A stretch of 17,274 bases of DNA from an uncultured Prevotellaceae bacterium (lineage in GTDB: Bacteria > Bacteroidota > Bacteroidia > Bacteroidales > Bacteroidaceae), in NCBI GenBank assembly GCA_905202115.1, contig CAJKQZ010000038.1, positions 1 to 17,274 of the forward strand, given 5' to 3'. The stretch's first letter is position 1; each line of letters starts with the position of its first letter. Below the pieces are notes generated by a model. That model was not told where the DNA came from and did not search any database. It saw only the letters and a program-made list of their open reading frames with translations. Below are positions 1 through 8,127 of this stretch, one piece after another. The position numbers and the translations under genes are program-made.

Positions 1-19
1 AATATCTCAGACATATTTT
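1..19. repeat. Partial copy of the 21-bp palindromic repeat at the window edge
   Basis: The first 19 bases match positions 3 to 21 of the third palindrome of the 8029-8091 array at 18 of 19 positions. The core reads TATCTCAGACATA, and the single difference (C for G) breaks one pair of the palindrome. The first two bases of the unit would lie outside the window, so further tandem copies could precede it. Similarity this high in two intergenic places suggests a dispersed repeat family or a shared binding site. One partial copy cannot tell these apart. Confidence 0.6.
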
Positions 20-490
20 TTGCCATATATACACGCGCTGATTTTCAAGTGCTTGCCAGCTGACCGTTTTTGTCTGCAAAACCCGTAAGAAAAGCAAAGG
101 GAATTTTACAGAAAACTATACTTTTTCTGTCAGAACACCCCGAAACAGAAAACAGCGTTCAGGTGCGGGGCTTCCTCCACCCGCCGATGTTTATTCAAAA
201 ACAGTTTCATTGACGAAAACGCCCATACTTATATCACTATCTCGTCATTATCTCAATTTCTCTGACAAGTTCCCAAGTATCTATGAAATATTTTTTCAGA
301 AACATTCTACGGGTATATAAAACTCTCGACATTAAACCTGAACCGGACACAAAAAGCGAAACACTATCCGACGGACTTTCCGAAAAAACCAGCAGGCAAA
401 ACTTTTCCTGTCATGCCGGACTTTTGCGGCCAAAGAGACAGGCGCTGCTCAATAAATAAGCTTATTATACGTGTAGACTGAAACATAATA
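1..490. other. Non-coding stretch downstream of the SusD-2 terminator
   Basis: No convincing coding region, tRNA or rRNA is visible here on either strand. The stretch holds the partial palindrome at 1-19 and a 12-bp palindrome AATAAGCTTATT at 455-466. A search by eye for TAnnTTTG with an upstream TTTG found no good Bacteroidota promoter on either strand. It is most simply the spacer between this operon and whatever gene lies to the left. Confidence 0.5.
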
Positions 491-548
491 ACAGCTATAT
501 AAAACAATCGCGGCGCCTCAGGGCGCCGCGATTGTTTTATATAGCTGT
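491..548 (-). terminator. Perfect 27-bp-stem intrinsic terminator, probably bidirectional
   Basis: Bases 491-517 are the exact reverse complement of 522-548, a 27-of-27 match, with a 4-base loop at 518-521. The loop-proximal part of the stem is GC-rich (core CGCGGCGCC), and the outer part carries ATTGTTTTAT, which supplies a U-rich stretch whichever strand is transcribed. It begins 27 nt after the SusD-2 stop codon, so it most likely ends the FAS1/SusC/SusD transcript. The symmetry means it would also stop transcription arriving from the left. A stem this long and perfect is more than an intrinsic terminator needs, so it may also protect the mRNA 3' end. Confidence 0.88.
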
Positions 549-575
549 ATGAAATTCACACGCCAATGCTAATGA

Positions 576-2708
576 TTAGTCTTTCGGCAAAGACAAGTAC
601 CACCTGGTTCCTCCTACCAACCGGCCATACAGTGCCGCATCGTAGCCGCTGTTGGGAGCATAGCCGCGGGCTGCGATCTTGGCAGCAAGCCATTCGTTGT
701 CGATTGTGCCGTTGCCCTTGTGGTTGGCAAAACGAAGAAGATCGTAATAGCGGTGGCCTTCGAAAGCGGTTTCAAGAGCAAGCTCGTCGATGATGAGGTC
801 TTCGACCGCGTCGATAACTTCTTCCTGAGTGATTGTTTCGTCAATCACAGCCTGAGCGATAGTAACCCTGTTGAGACTGTCGGTGAGAGCTGCCTGCCAC
901 TCGGGCGTCTGGCCCTCGGCCTTTGCACGCTTAGCGGCAATCTTCTGCGCCACGCAGATGTCGTAAGTATAAAGAGAGTCGCGATAGCCGCGGGTCTCGC
1001 CGCTACCTAAACCGTGAATGCCATAGATGTTGCTTACAGAATTGTTGAACTCCGACTGACCGAAATCCAAGAAATTGGGCACGTTGAACTCGCTCGCCTG
1101 AGTAGCGGCGCGCTGCATTTCGTCGATACTGATATAATATGCACCGCCGGCCTCGGCCTCGGGAGCCTGAAGGTAAGGAACATTCTCTCTTACGGTCTCT
1201 ATTGTGTCGATACTGAGAGTGTCATTGGTAATTGGATCGATTTCATACTCGTAACTTATATCTGTTACGTCATGATAACGCAGCACAGGATAGTTGTCGG
1301 AAGCGATACCTTCTTTCAACACCGAGAATGCGTGTTCGGGGAAACCCGCACGGTTTATGGCTTCGGCAAAACGAAGGTAAGCAAGTGCCTTGCGATAAGT
1401 CTGAACAGCATAATAGGTGCTGTTTCCTCTTGCATAATACCTTCTGCTATTGTAATCATACATATACGACATAGCCGGTGCGAATTTCGTAATAAAACGA
1501 TAGTTTACACCATCTATACGGTAATCGGGAGCAGAACCGTACACACGGGCATCGCCTACACCTTCGTAATATTCCTGAACTTCCGAGCCACCTGCATCCT
1601 GACGATAGTTGCAATATATCTGCTCGGAATTGAGATCCAGATAATTTGTAGAAGGTCCGAGCTGACGGTATTTCTCATTGGCCTGGACAGAAATGTAACC
1701 GCCATCAGTACCGGAGGAAGCAGAAGTCGTTTCGAAACCGAAAATGTTTGCAAGCTGCGTGAAAATAGTACCGTTGGCTTTACTTGCCGCACCGGGAACG
1801 AGAGTGATCAGTTCGTTATTGCTTCCCGTGTTATATTCCGACTGACGGCTACTCCAGAGACTTACACTTGGAATGTAACGCGTAGCATCTTCTCCTATCA
1901 TCTCACTGAACGTAGCACGGTAGGAAGGCAAGGCGGGAGCTTCTTCCTTCAGGAAAGTATAATACATGGCAGCAGCTTTCTTGTAGTCGTTCTTCATAAG
2001 ATAAAGATCGGCCATGACAAGAGCCACCGGAAGGAAGCAGGAACGAGCCGGTATATTCACAGCACCGTTGGAGAAAGTATTATATGAAGGATATCCCTGG
2101 CTGCCGCTCGTAAGATACTGGAGCTCGAAAGCACGATACAAGCCTGCTTCAGAAAGAAGATCGGCAAGATTGTCTTTGGTAGCCCTGGGTGCGTTCTTGT
2201 CGAGCTCTATACCTTGAGTACTGCTCTTTACAGGAACCGTAACAAAAGGTACACTTCCATAATTGTTCACAAGCTGGATATAAGTCCATGCACGTACAGC
2301 CTGTACCTGAGTCCATTCCTTAAGCATATACTTATACGTATCTTTCACTGCACCCGAATCGCAATTCTGCAAATAGAAGTTACACTGATTGATTACGTTG
2401 TAATAGTCGGCAGCCCGAAGAAGAGCAGACTCTCCGTCAATCTGATCCTCAAAATTGAACAGCTGGCTTATAGAATCGCTGGTATACTCGGTTGTGGTAA
2501 CCAGATCGCCGCGAACCTCACCGAGAACAACATTACGCTCTGCAATGTTCTGAACACTCTTCAGAATGCCGAGATATGAGTAAATCGTATCTTGTGCGTT
2601 CTTCTCAGTATAGCGTTCCAAGTCGGGAGTAAGCATATCGGAGCACGAAGAAGATCCGAAAAGTACGCCTGCGAGCAACAATACTAATAATATAGATTTA
2701 TTTTTCAT
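576..2708 (-). CDS. SusD-like nutrient-binding outer-membrane lipoprotein (SusD-2)
   Basis: This is a RagB/SusD-family surface lipoprotein of 710 aa, expected to cap the SusC-2 channel and capture its ligand. The start is placed at the ATG at 2706-2708. A TTG three codons upstream, at 2715-2717, is in frame, but the ATG has AAGGA just before it and gives a normal lipoprotein signal. The signal runs through a Leu/Val-rich segment to the lipobox SSSC, with Cys22 as the likely lipidated residue, followed by Ser-Asp. The N-terminal half holds helical segments of the SusD TPR type (for example EWTQVQAVRAWTYIQLVNNY). A C-terminal segment, ALETAFEGHRYYDLLRFA, is the conserved family motif that places the gene firmly. 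It begins 12 nt after the SusC-2 stop and is the last gene before the terminator. At 710 aa it is long for the family. The ligand cannot be predicted. Confidence 0.95.
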   Translation of the reverse strand: MKNKSILLVLLLAGVLFGSSSCSDMLTPDLERYTEKNAQDTIYSYLGILKSVQNIAERNVVLGEVRGDLVTTTEYTSDSISQLFNFEDQIDGESALLRAADYYNVINQCNFYLQNCDSGAVKDTYKYMLKEWTQVQAVRAWTYIQLVNNYGSVPFVTVPVKSSTQGIELDKNAPRATKDNLADLLSEAGLYRAFELQYLTSGSQGYPSYNTFSNGAVNIPARSCFLPVALVMADLYLMKNDYKKAAAMYYTFLKEEAPALPSYRATFSEMIGEDATRYIPSVSLWSSRQSEYNTGSNNELITLVPGAASKANGTIFTQLANIFGFETTSASSGTDGGYISVQANEKYRQLGPSTNYLDLNSEQIYCNYRQDAGGSEVQEYYEGVGDARVYGSAPDYRIDGVNYRFITKFAPAMSYMYDYNSRRYYARGNSTYYAVQTYRKALAYLRFAEAINRAGFPEHAFSVLKEGIASDNYPVLRYHDVTDISYEYEIDPITNDTLSIDTIETVRENVPYLQAPEAEAGGAYYISIDEMQRAATQASEFNVPNFLDFGQSEFNNSVSNIYGIHGLGSGETRGYRDSLYTYDICVAQKIAAKRAKAEGQTPEWQAALTDSLNRVTIAQAVIDETITQEEVIDAVEDLIIDELALETAFEGHRYYDLLRFANHKGNGTIDNEWLAAKIAARGYAPNSGYDAALYGRLVGGTRWYLSLPKD

Positions 2709-2720
2709 TTCCTTCAAATT

Positions 2721-5700
2721 TTACAGGTTAAGGGTTACACCGAAGTTGCAGTTGAAGCTCTGGGGCAAGTAGCCGGCATCGATTCCTTGATAAAGAACGC
2801 CGTTGCCTGCTGAAACTTCAGGATCGTCGCCGAGATATTTGCTTATCGTAAAGATGTTGTTGGCCTCGCCGAATATCGTGATACCTTGCAACCAGCTTAA
2901 AGACAAAGGCAACTTATAAGTAAGACGCACCTTTTTAAGCTTGAGGTAAGAACCGTCTTCAATCCAACGGTCGGAGAAACGTTCGTTATTTACCCACTCG
3001 TCGTTGGTGGAACTCATCACACGGGGAATATCGGTTTTCTGGCCACTATAAGTCCAGCGGTTAACCAAAGCTTTTGTCTGGTTCCAAACGGTATTGCCCT
3101 GCTCGAGCTGTGCACGCTGATAGTTATAAATGTCATTGCCCAAAGAATATTTGAGATTAACATCCAGAGTGAAACGTTTCCAAGTAAGCGAAGTAAATAT
3201 ATTACCGTAGATATCGGGATTGGGATCGCCGATTTTAACCATATCGGCCTCGCTGATCCAACCGTCACCGTTAACATCGACGAAATGAACGTCGCCTGCT
3301 CTGAAATCACGCGAAGGATTGCCTACAATTCCGGTAGGATACTTCAGATAGCCGTAGAGGCCTGCCCTGGATGCCTCTTCATCTGTAGAGAAGACGCCTT
3401 TAGTCTTGTAGCCGTAAAATACTCCGGCCGAAGATCCTATTGCAGTAAGAACGTTGTTTGTTCCGTATACCGAAGAAGTGTATCCTTTAATGGTTTTGTA
3501 AATGCCGTCCTTCTGGCCGTTTGCATCAAGATTGTAAAGGCGGATTCTATCGGTAGAGGGAAGTTCCTTGATCTCATTCTTGTAATGTCCCATAGTGAAA
3601 CCGGCCTGCCATTTCCAATCTTTGGAATTTACAAGCACTCCACTGAGAGATACTTCCACGCCTGTGTTGCTGAGAGCACCTTCGTTTGTCCACATATTGG
3701 AGAGACCTGTGATATAACTAACCTCTTTCTTTGTCAAAAGATTTGTCACCTTGTTATAGAAGAACTCCGCACCAAGAGAAAGACGGTTATTAAGCATATT
3801 TGCTTGCAAACCTACATTAAAGCGATGATTTGTTTCCCATTGAATTTTGGGGTTCTCAATGTTTACGAGCTGAAGACCTGTTGCAGCCTGCAAGAACTTA
3901 ACATTCTCAAAATATGTACGGGCTGCATAGTAGTCGATATTATCATTACCGCTTTCTTCATAGCCTGCAGTAAGTTTCAGATAATTTATCCAGTCTACAT
4001 TGAACCAGTCCTCAGAAGAGATAAGCCAACCTGCCTGCAAAGAGGGGAAGAGACCCCATCTTACGCCGAACATCTTAACACCGGCATCTGCTTCTTCACC
4101 GAAACGTGAGGAAGACTCCATCGAAACAAGACCGTTCACGAAATAACGATTCTTGTAGTTATAGTTTGCATTAAGATAATACCCTAAGTTAATCCATGTA
4201 TCGTTTGTTCCACCGTAGGAAAGGTAGCTAAGATCGTAGGATACATTAGGCATCTTATCGTTGGAGTTGTTATAACCTTTGATGTAACTGTTGCTATAAG
4301 TATAGTTCGACAAACGCATTCCGCCGAAAACATTGAGGAAATGCTCAGCCATTTGTTTTTTCCAATCGATACGGAAATCGTTGTAAATGGTTGTTTCCTT
4401 TCCGAACATAGACTTGATAGAACTGCTCACCGTACCTAAACCATCGATGAAACGCTGCGGAGTACCATTGTAAGGAAGATAGTATTTCTCATTTGTACGA
4501 TTCAGAATATAGCTGAAACGGTCGGTGATCGTAAGTTCGGGAGTAATCTCATATCTCGGAGCCACATTCAGCATGAACTGGGTTTGCTCCTGGAAGTTCT
4601 TGTTCGAGCCTTTACCGTTGCGAAGAATCCAATACGGGTTTGCCAAAGCATAATCTCCATAGTTCGAAGCAAAAGTGAACGGGTTGGGAGAATCTGTAAA
4701 ATATTTACCCGAATACACATTGCGATCCTGCGAAAGAACGTTTTTCTGTGCAGCGGGATCCCACGTTACAACGTATGTATATGGGCTAAGGAAAGGCGAC
4801 TGTATAAGGCCCAATACATTGGGCGACGAAATGTTGTCGCTATTATAATTCTCGGCCCAGCCATTGTCGCGAAGGTTATAGGAAACCCTGCCGTAAGAAA
4901 GGTCAAATCCCGTATAGAAATTATCCATCAATTTGATGTCAGTATTGAAACGAATGTTCAAACGATCGAATGTTGACATACGCGCTGTTGCATCAGAAGA
5001 AGAATAGCCAAGAGAGAGGTTATACATTGCGATGTCATCACCACCCTGCACATTAATCTTATAGTTCTGCGTATAAGCCGTGCGATACAATTTATCAGAC
5101 CAATCGGTATTGTTGTGATAAAGCGGATAATAAACATAATCGGGGTCTTCATTGAGGAAGCCGATATGGAAGTTATCGCTTTGATCTTCGGAATCCTTGT
5201 AAGTTCCGATAAGTTCTGACAAATAGCTACGATATTGGTTTGCATTCATCATATCGGTGTAAGAGGGCGCAAGCTCAAAGCCGCCGTAAATGCGGGCATT
5301 GATTCGCGTTGCCATACTGGTTCCGCGACGGGTTTTTATCACGATTACACCGTTGGAGCCTTTCGCACCGTATAAAGCTGTTCCGTTTTTAAGCACCTGC
5401 ACATCCTCGATGTCATCCACGTCGAACATGTTGAGCACATTGTTCACAAATCCCTGGTGCAACGTTGAGCGGTCGTACTGCATATCTATCTCAACACCGT
5501 CAACTACAACCAAAGGCTGCGCATTAGAGTTAAGCGAATTTATACCGTTTATGAACATTGCCACGCCTTGTGCGGGAAGAGAACCGCGCGATATGGTGCG
5601 CACAGATGAATTAAGACTGTTCTCGATATCGCTCTCCACTGTAAGTGCAGACGAGTTTTCGATCTTAGTTTCACCTACCGAAAAGATACTGGTTCCGTCA

Positions 5701-6128
5701 TTATAAAGTTCCTTAAAGTGATTTGTATAGAGCTTTATATCCTGCCCCGATTCACCTTTGATAGGAATCTGCATTCCGTTGTAACCGGAAACATAGGCAT
5801 AAAGCGCCGTTACGAACTTAGGAACAGAAATGGTGTATGCACCGTTCTCATCAGTCATGGCAGTATACAGACTGTTGCTGAGAGCCTGAACGCGAACGCC
5901 GGCCATAGCCTCGCCTGTTGCGGCATCAGTTATCTTACCGCTGATGCTTTTCATTTCATAGGTCGGAGCAACGACCTTCTTAGCTTTCTTGACAACTGAG
6001 TCTTCGAGCATGTCGTCGTCATATATGTCGTCTTGTGCTAACAGGAGATTAGTTCCTGATAACATGAAAAGACATAAAGAGGCACGCAAAGCCCAATGCA
6101 TTAGTTGTTCTATTCTATTATCTTTCAT
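2721..6128 (-). CDS. SusC/RagA-family TonB-dependent outer-membrane transporter (SusC-2)
   Basis: This is a TonB-linked beta-barrel channel of 1135 aa, expected to import the ligand held by SusD-2. A signal peptide ends near Ala31 (LLLAQ). It is followed by an acidic stretch (DDIYDDDMLED, about 33-43) and a carboxypeptidase-regulatory-like domain at about 60-135 (ISGKITDAATGEAMAGVRV). The plug follows, with PLVVVDGVEID at about 205-215 and the SusC signature DIEDVQVLKNGTALYGAKGS at 239-258, where KNG replaces the usual KDA. The rest is the barrel, ending in hydrophobic VTLNL. Residues about 951-962 (DVNGDGWISEAD) resemble an EF-hand-type calcium loop, a common SusC feature. It starts 31 nt after the FAS1 gene and is followed 12 nt later by SusD-2, so the three are probably cotranscribed. 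The upstream sequence is A-rich without a strong Shine-Dalgarno, as is usual in this phylum. Confidence 0.96.
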   Translation of the reverse strand: MKDNRIEQLMHWALRASLCLFMLSGTNLLLAQDDIYDDDMLEDSVVKKAKKVVAPTYEMKSISGKITDAATGEAMAGVRVQALSNSLYTAMTDENGAYTISVPKFVTALYAYVSGYNGMQIPIKGESGQDIKLYTNHFKELYNDGTSIFSVGETKIENSSALTVESDIENSLNSSVRTISRGSLPAQGVAMFINGINSLNSNAQPLVVVDGVEIDMQYDRSTLHQGFVNNVLNMFDVDDIEDVQVLKNGTALYGAKGSNGVIVIKTRRGTSMATRINARIYGGFELAPSYTDMMNANQYRSYLSELIGTYKDSEDQSDNFHIGFLNEDPDYVYYPLYHNNTDWSDKLYRTAYTQNYKINVQGGDDIAMYNLSLGYSSSDATARMSTFDRLNIRFNTDIKLMDNFYTGFDLSYGRVSYNLRDNGWAENYNSDNISSPNVLGLIQSPFLSPYTYVVTWDPAAQKNVLSQDRNVYSGKYFTDSPNPFTFASNYGDYALANPYWILRNGKGSNKNFQEQTQFMLNVAPRYEITPELTITDRFSYILNRTNEKYYLPYNGTPQRFIDGLGTVSSSIKSMFGKETTIYNDFRIDWKKQMAEHFLNVFGGMRLSNYTYSNSYIKGYNNSNDKMPNVSYDLSYLSYGGTNDTWINLGYYLNANYNYKNRYFVNGLVSMESSSRFGEEADAGVKMFGVRWGLFPSLQAGWLISSEDWFNVDWINYLKLTAGYEESGNDNIDYYAARTYFENVKFLQAATGLQLVNIENPKIQWETNHRFNVGLQANMLNNRLSLGAEFFYNKVTNLLTKKEVSYITGLSNMWTNEGALSNTGVEVSLSGVLVNSKDWKWQAGFTMGHYKNEIKELPSTDRIRLYNLDANGQKDGIYKTIKGYTSSVYGTNNVLTAIGSSAGVFYGYKTKGVFSTDEEASRAGLYGYLKYPTGIVGNPSRDFRAGDVHFVDVNGDGWISEADMVKIGDPNPDIYGNIFTSLTWKRFTLDVNLKYSLGNDIYNYQRAQLEQGNTVWNQTKALVNRWTYSGQKTDIPRVMSSTNDEWVNNERFSDRWIEDGSYLKLKKVRLTYKLPLSLSWLQGITIFGEANNIFTISKYLGDDPEVSAGNGVLYQGIDAGYLPQSFNCNFGVTLNL

Positions 6129-6159
6129 TTGTCTTTATTTTTAGTTAACAAGAACTCGA

Positions 6160-7941
6160 TTAATCATCTTTACCTACAAGCAAGAAGCAGTCGATATAGA
6201 GTGCGGGATCGAATTGCAAGCGCTGCGCCGACGTATTGATTACAGACTTGAGGGTAATCATCGGGTAGCTGGGCTCTGCACCTTCAAACGCATACGGGAA
6301 TTCGAAGTCTCTGAAAAGAAGAACCGTATCTATAACCCCAGCACGTGTTTCGAAATACCTTGTTCCGTCAAGTTCGTTGGTTGCGTTAGCGGAAATATCG
6401 CGGCCGTTGCTTTCGTTGTAATCGTAAACAAGTGTTGCCTGGAAACGATTACGTTTGGTATCGGCCGTTGCCTGTGTCTTCAGATTTATGTTGAGCGGAA
6501 CCATAACCACATAAATGTCATATTTTCCCGACTGAACACTCGGCAGCTTGTAACTTATGGTAGGCTGAGAAGCAGAAGACGAACCGTTGAAATAACGGAA
6601 GCTATTATTGCTTACAGTGCCCTCGATTGTATCATTACGGTTCAGGGAGTTCAGATAAACCGACGTTCCATAATACTGACTTTCGCTGCTTTCCTTAGCC
6701 GCGCTTTGGAATCCGTTAACATTCTGCCAATAAGAAGCTTCGGCTTCAACACGTATTGTTGTATGCCACGACTTGCTCGGCAGATAATTATAGTTATCCA
6801 CAGTATAAACGAATCCGTTCGAGACTTCGGTCGGTTCTGCCCCTGCAAAAAGAGTAGAAAGATAGGGCTGATAGATGTTAGGATCGCTCAAGCTTGTGTA
6901 CCCTCCGCGAACAAGCGAGTCTGCATTTGCTATCCAATTCTTAAAATAATCAAGCGACGATTGTCTTTCATCGTACGAGGGCTGTTTGCCCAGACTGGTA
7001 ATTACATTGCCGAGGATAACACTCTTAATATTTACATCAGCCATTGAATCGACATCGAACTTGTTATAAAGAATCCTTGTATTTCCGTTTTCGCGATACG
7101 GATAAGTCTGTTTGTATTTAAAATACCTTGCTACCTTATCTTTTGCCTCTGTCCACGCAATATTGCTCGGTAAGATACCCAACATGATAGAGTCTTCATT
7201 CTTCCAACTGTTAAGGCTACCGATAACTTTGTTGGATACGCTGAACACTGAATCGACATATTGTATCTGACCGTTTACCGTTGCACCCGGAGTACTTGCT
7301 GACTGAATGAACATAAGAGTATCATCTTCGTGCAGGAAGTTATACAAAGAATCCAGGCCTTCGGTAAATTCTATAGCTTCGTAAAGATTGGCCGAAAAAG
7401 GAGCCATGCCGCTTAAAAGGTGAAGTGAACCGTTTGAAGCCGACAAGGCTGTACCTTCGAGAGGCACTTTCTTGAAAGTTCTCTCAAGCAGGTTGAATTC
7501 ATTAATCTTCGAGTTGAGCATAGTTACCTTTATGGTATCGCCGCCATTCACTCCTGAAAAATTATAGCGGGCAATGTGGTTACGCACAAATTGCTTTTCC
7601 ACCTCATTGTTACCACTCGGGGTATTAAGCAGTTCCAGCCAGTGACTTGCATTATAAGTGCCGTCTTCGGGTGCCCACACTGTGAAAGTCTGCGAACTTT
7701 GAAGAAGTTTCGCATAAGTCATAGTGCTGGGCTTTGAATACTCATCGACGGTGAATGTAGTCCGTTCGAGAATCTGCTTCAAAGAATCCAGCTTGGGATT
7801 AGACGCTATCTGTGCCCACAACGACTCTTTAGGGGTCGTAGAGGAAATATCGAAATGGTCGTCTGTACAGGCATTGAAGCCAAGCAACGCCAAAGTACCC
7901 AGCAGGCCGGATTTGAGCCATTTGAAATATCTGCTATTCAT
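6160..7941 (-). CDS. FAS1 (fasciclin) surface lipoprotein with carbohydrate-binding-like C-terminal domain
   Basis: This 593-aa lipoprotein opens the second module. The signal ends at lipobox FNAC (Cys25) followed by TDD, consistent with export to the cell surface. Residues about 37-185 form a FAS1 domain: FTVWAPEDGTY at 86-96 is the first conserved motif, VRNHIARYNF near 119 the H2-like helix, and SNGSLHLLSGM the closing strand. A second, weaker FAS1-like repeat spans about 190-390 (SIMLGILPSN, then SNGFVYTVDNY). The last 200 residues, from TIRVEAEASYW near 396 to LYIDCFLLVGKDD, read as a beta-sandwich. The VEAEASYW start and the YKLPSVQSGKYDIYV segment resemble CBM6/35-type modules, but this is inference without a search. 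A binding or adhesion role beside the SusCD pair is likely. No enzymatic motif was seen. A weak GTAAG precedes the ATG. Confidence 0.88.
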   Translation of the reverse strand: MNSRYFKWLKSGLLGTLALLGFNACTDDHFDISSTTPKESLWAQIASNPKLDSLKQILERTTFTVDEYSKPSTMTYAKLLQSSQTFTVWAPEDGTYNASHWLELLNTPSGNNEVEKQFVRNHIARYNFSGVNGGDTIKVTMLNSKINEFNLLERTFKKVPLEGTALSASNGSLHLLSGMAPFSANLYEAIEFTEGLDSLYNFLHEDDTLMFIQSASTPGATVNGQIQYVDSVFSVSNKVIGSLNSWKNEDSIMLGILPSNIAWTEAKDKVARYFKYKQTYPYRENGNTRILYNKFDVDSMADVNIKSVILGNVITSLGKQPSYDERQSSLDYFKNWIANADSLVRGGYTSLSDPNIYQPYLSTLFAGAEPTEVSNGFVYTVDNYNYLPSKSWHTTIRVEAEASYWQNVNGFQSAAKESSESQYYGTSVYLNSLNRNDTIEGTVSNNSFRYFNGSSSASQPTISYKLPSVQSGKYDIYVVMVPLNINLKTQATADTKRNRFQATLVYDYNESNGRDISANATNELDGTRYFETRAGVIDTVLLFRDFEFPYAFEGAEPSYPMITLKSVINTSAQRLQFDPALYIDCFLLVGKDD

Positions 7942-7994
7942 ATCTTACTAATTATATTTCGTTGTTTTTCGAAAATCCGCTCCGTTGGTGAGGA

Positions 7995-8104
7995 TTCTTT
8001 GTTCTCAAAAACACATCCCTTGTATTTCGAATTATCTCTGAGGTATTTTAAATTATCTCTGAGATATTTTAAAATATGTCAGACATATTTTTGAGAACGA
8101 AGAA
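7995..8104. repeat. 17-bp inverted repeat enclosing the palindrome array
   Basis: Bases 7995-8011 and 8088-8104 are inverted copies of each other. Eleven bases (GTTCTCAAAAA at 8001-8011, TTTTTGAGAAC at 8088-8098) pair perfectly, and the arms extend outwards to 17 with one G-T wobble. The interior of 76 bases holds the bulk of the three tandem palindromes; the right arm overlaps the last four bases of the third. The whole 110-bp unit looks like a MITE-like or BIME-like cassette, but no target-site duplication is visible at its edges. In RNA it could fold as one long arm with nested hairpins, between the SusD-1 stop and the FAS1 start. Confidence 0.65.
8029..8091. repeat. Three exactly tandem 21-bp palindromes
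   Basis: Units lie at 8029-8049, 8050-8070 and 8071-8091 with no spacer. Each is a palindrome around its 11th base, with shared core TATNTCWGANATA and AT-rich ends. The third unit pairs at 10 of 10 positions. The second pairs at 9 of 10, with a T-T mismatch. The first has the same T-T mismatch plus two G-T wobbles. The 21-bp period is two helical turns, so proteins bound as dimers would line up on one face of the DNA. Bases 8008-8028 match the second unit at only 12 of 21 positions and may be a decayed copy. Possible roles are an operator cluster, an mRNA stability or processing element, or a REP-like dispersed repeat. Confidence 0.75.
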
Positions 8105-8127
8105 CACCCCTCCGCCGATATGCGTTT

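Noticed and set aside
1014..2087. Long plus-strand open frame of 357 codons opposite SusD-2
   Set aside because: It lies wholly antisense to a confidently identified SusD gene, and its product resembles no family. Long opposite-strand frames are expected over such genes.
2709..2717. TTG start extending SusD-2 by three codons
   Set aside because: The ATG at 2706-2708 follows AAGGA directly and gives a normal lipoprotein signal; the three extra codons add nothing recognisable.
7942..8127. A promoter for the second module in the array gap
   Set aside because: The best candidate on the minus strand, TGTTTTTG near 8006-8013, departs from TAnnTTTG, and there is no TTTG about 19 bases upstream.
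7942..8127. CRISPR-like array
   Set aside because: The units abut with no spacers, are palindromic and number only three, so they do not form a repeat-spacer array.
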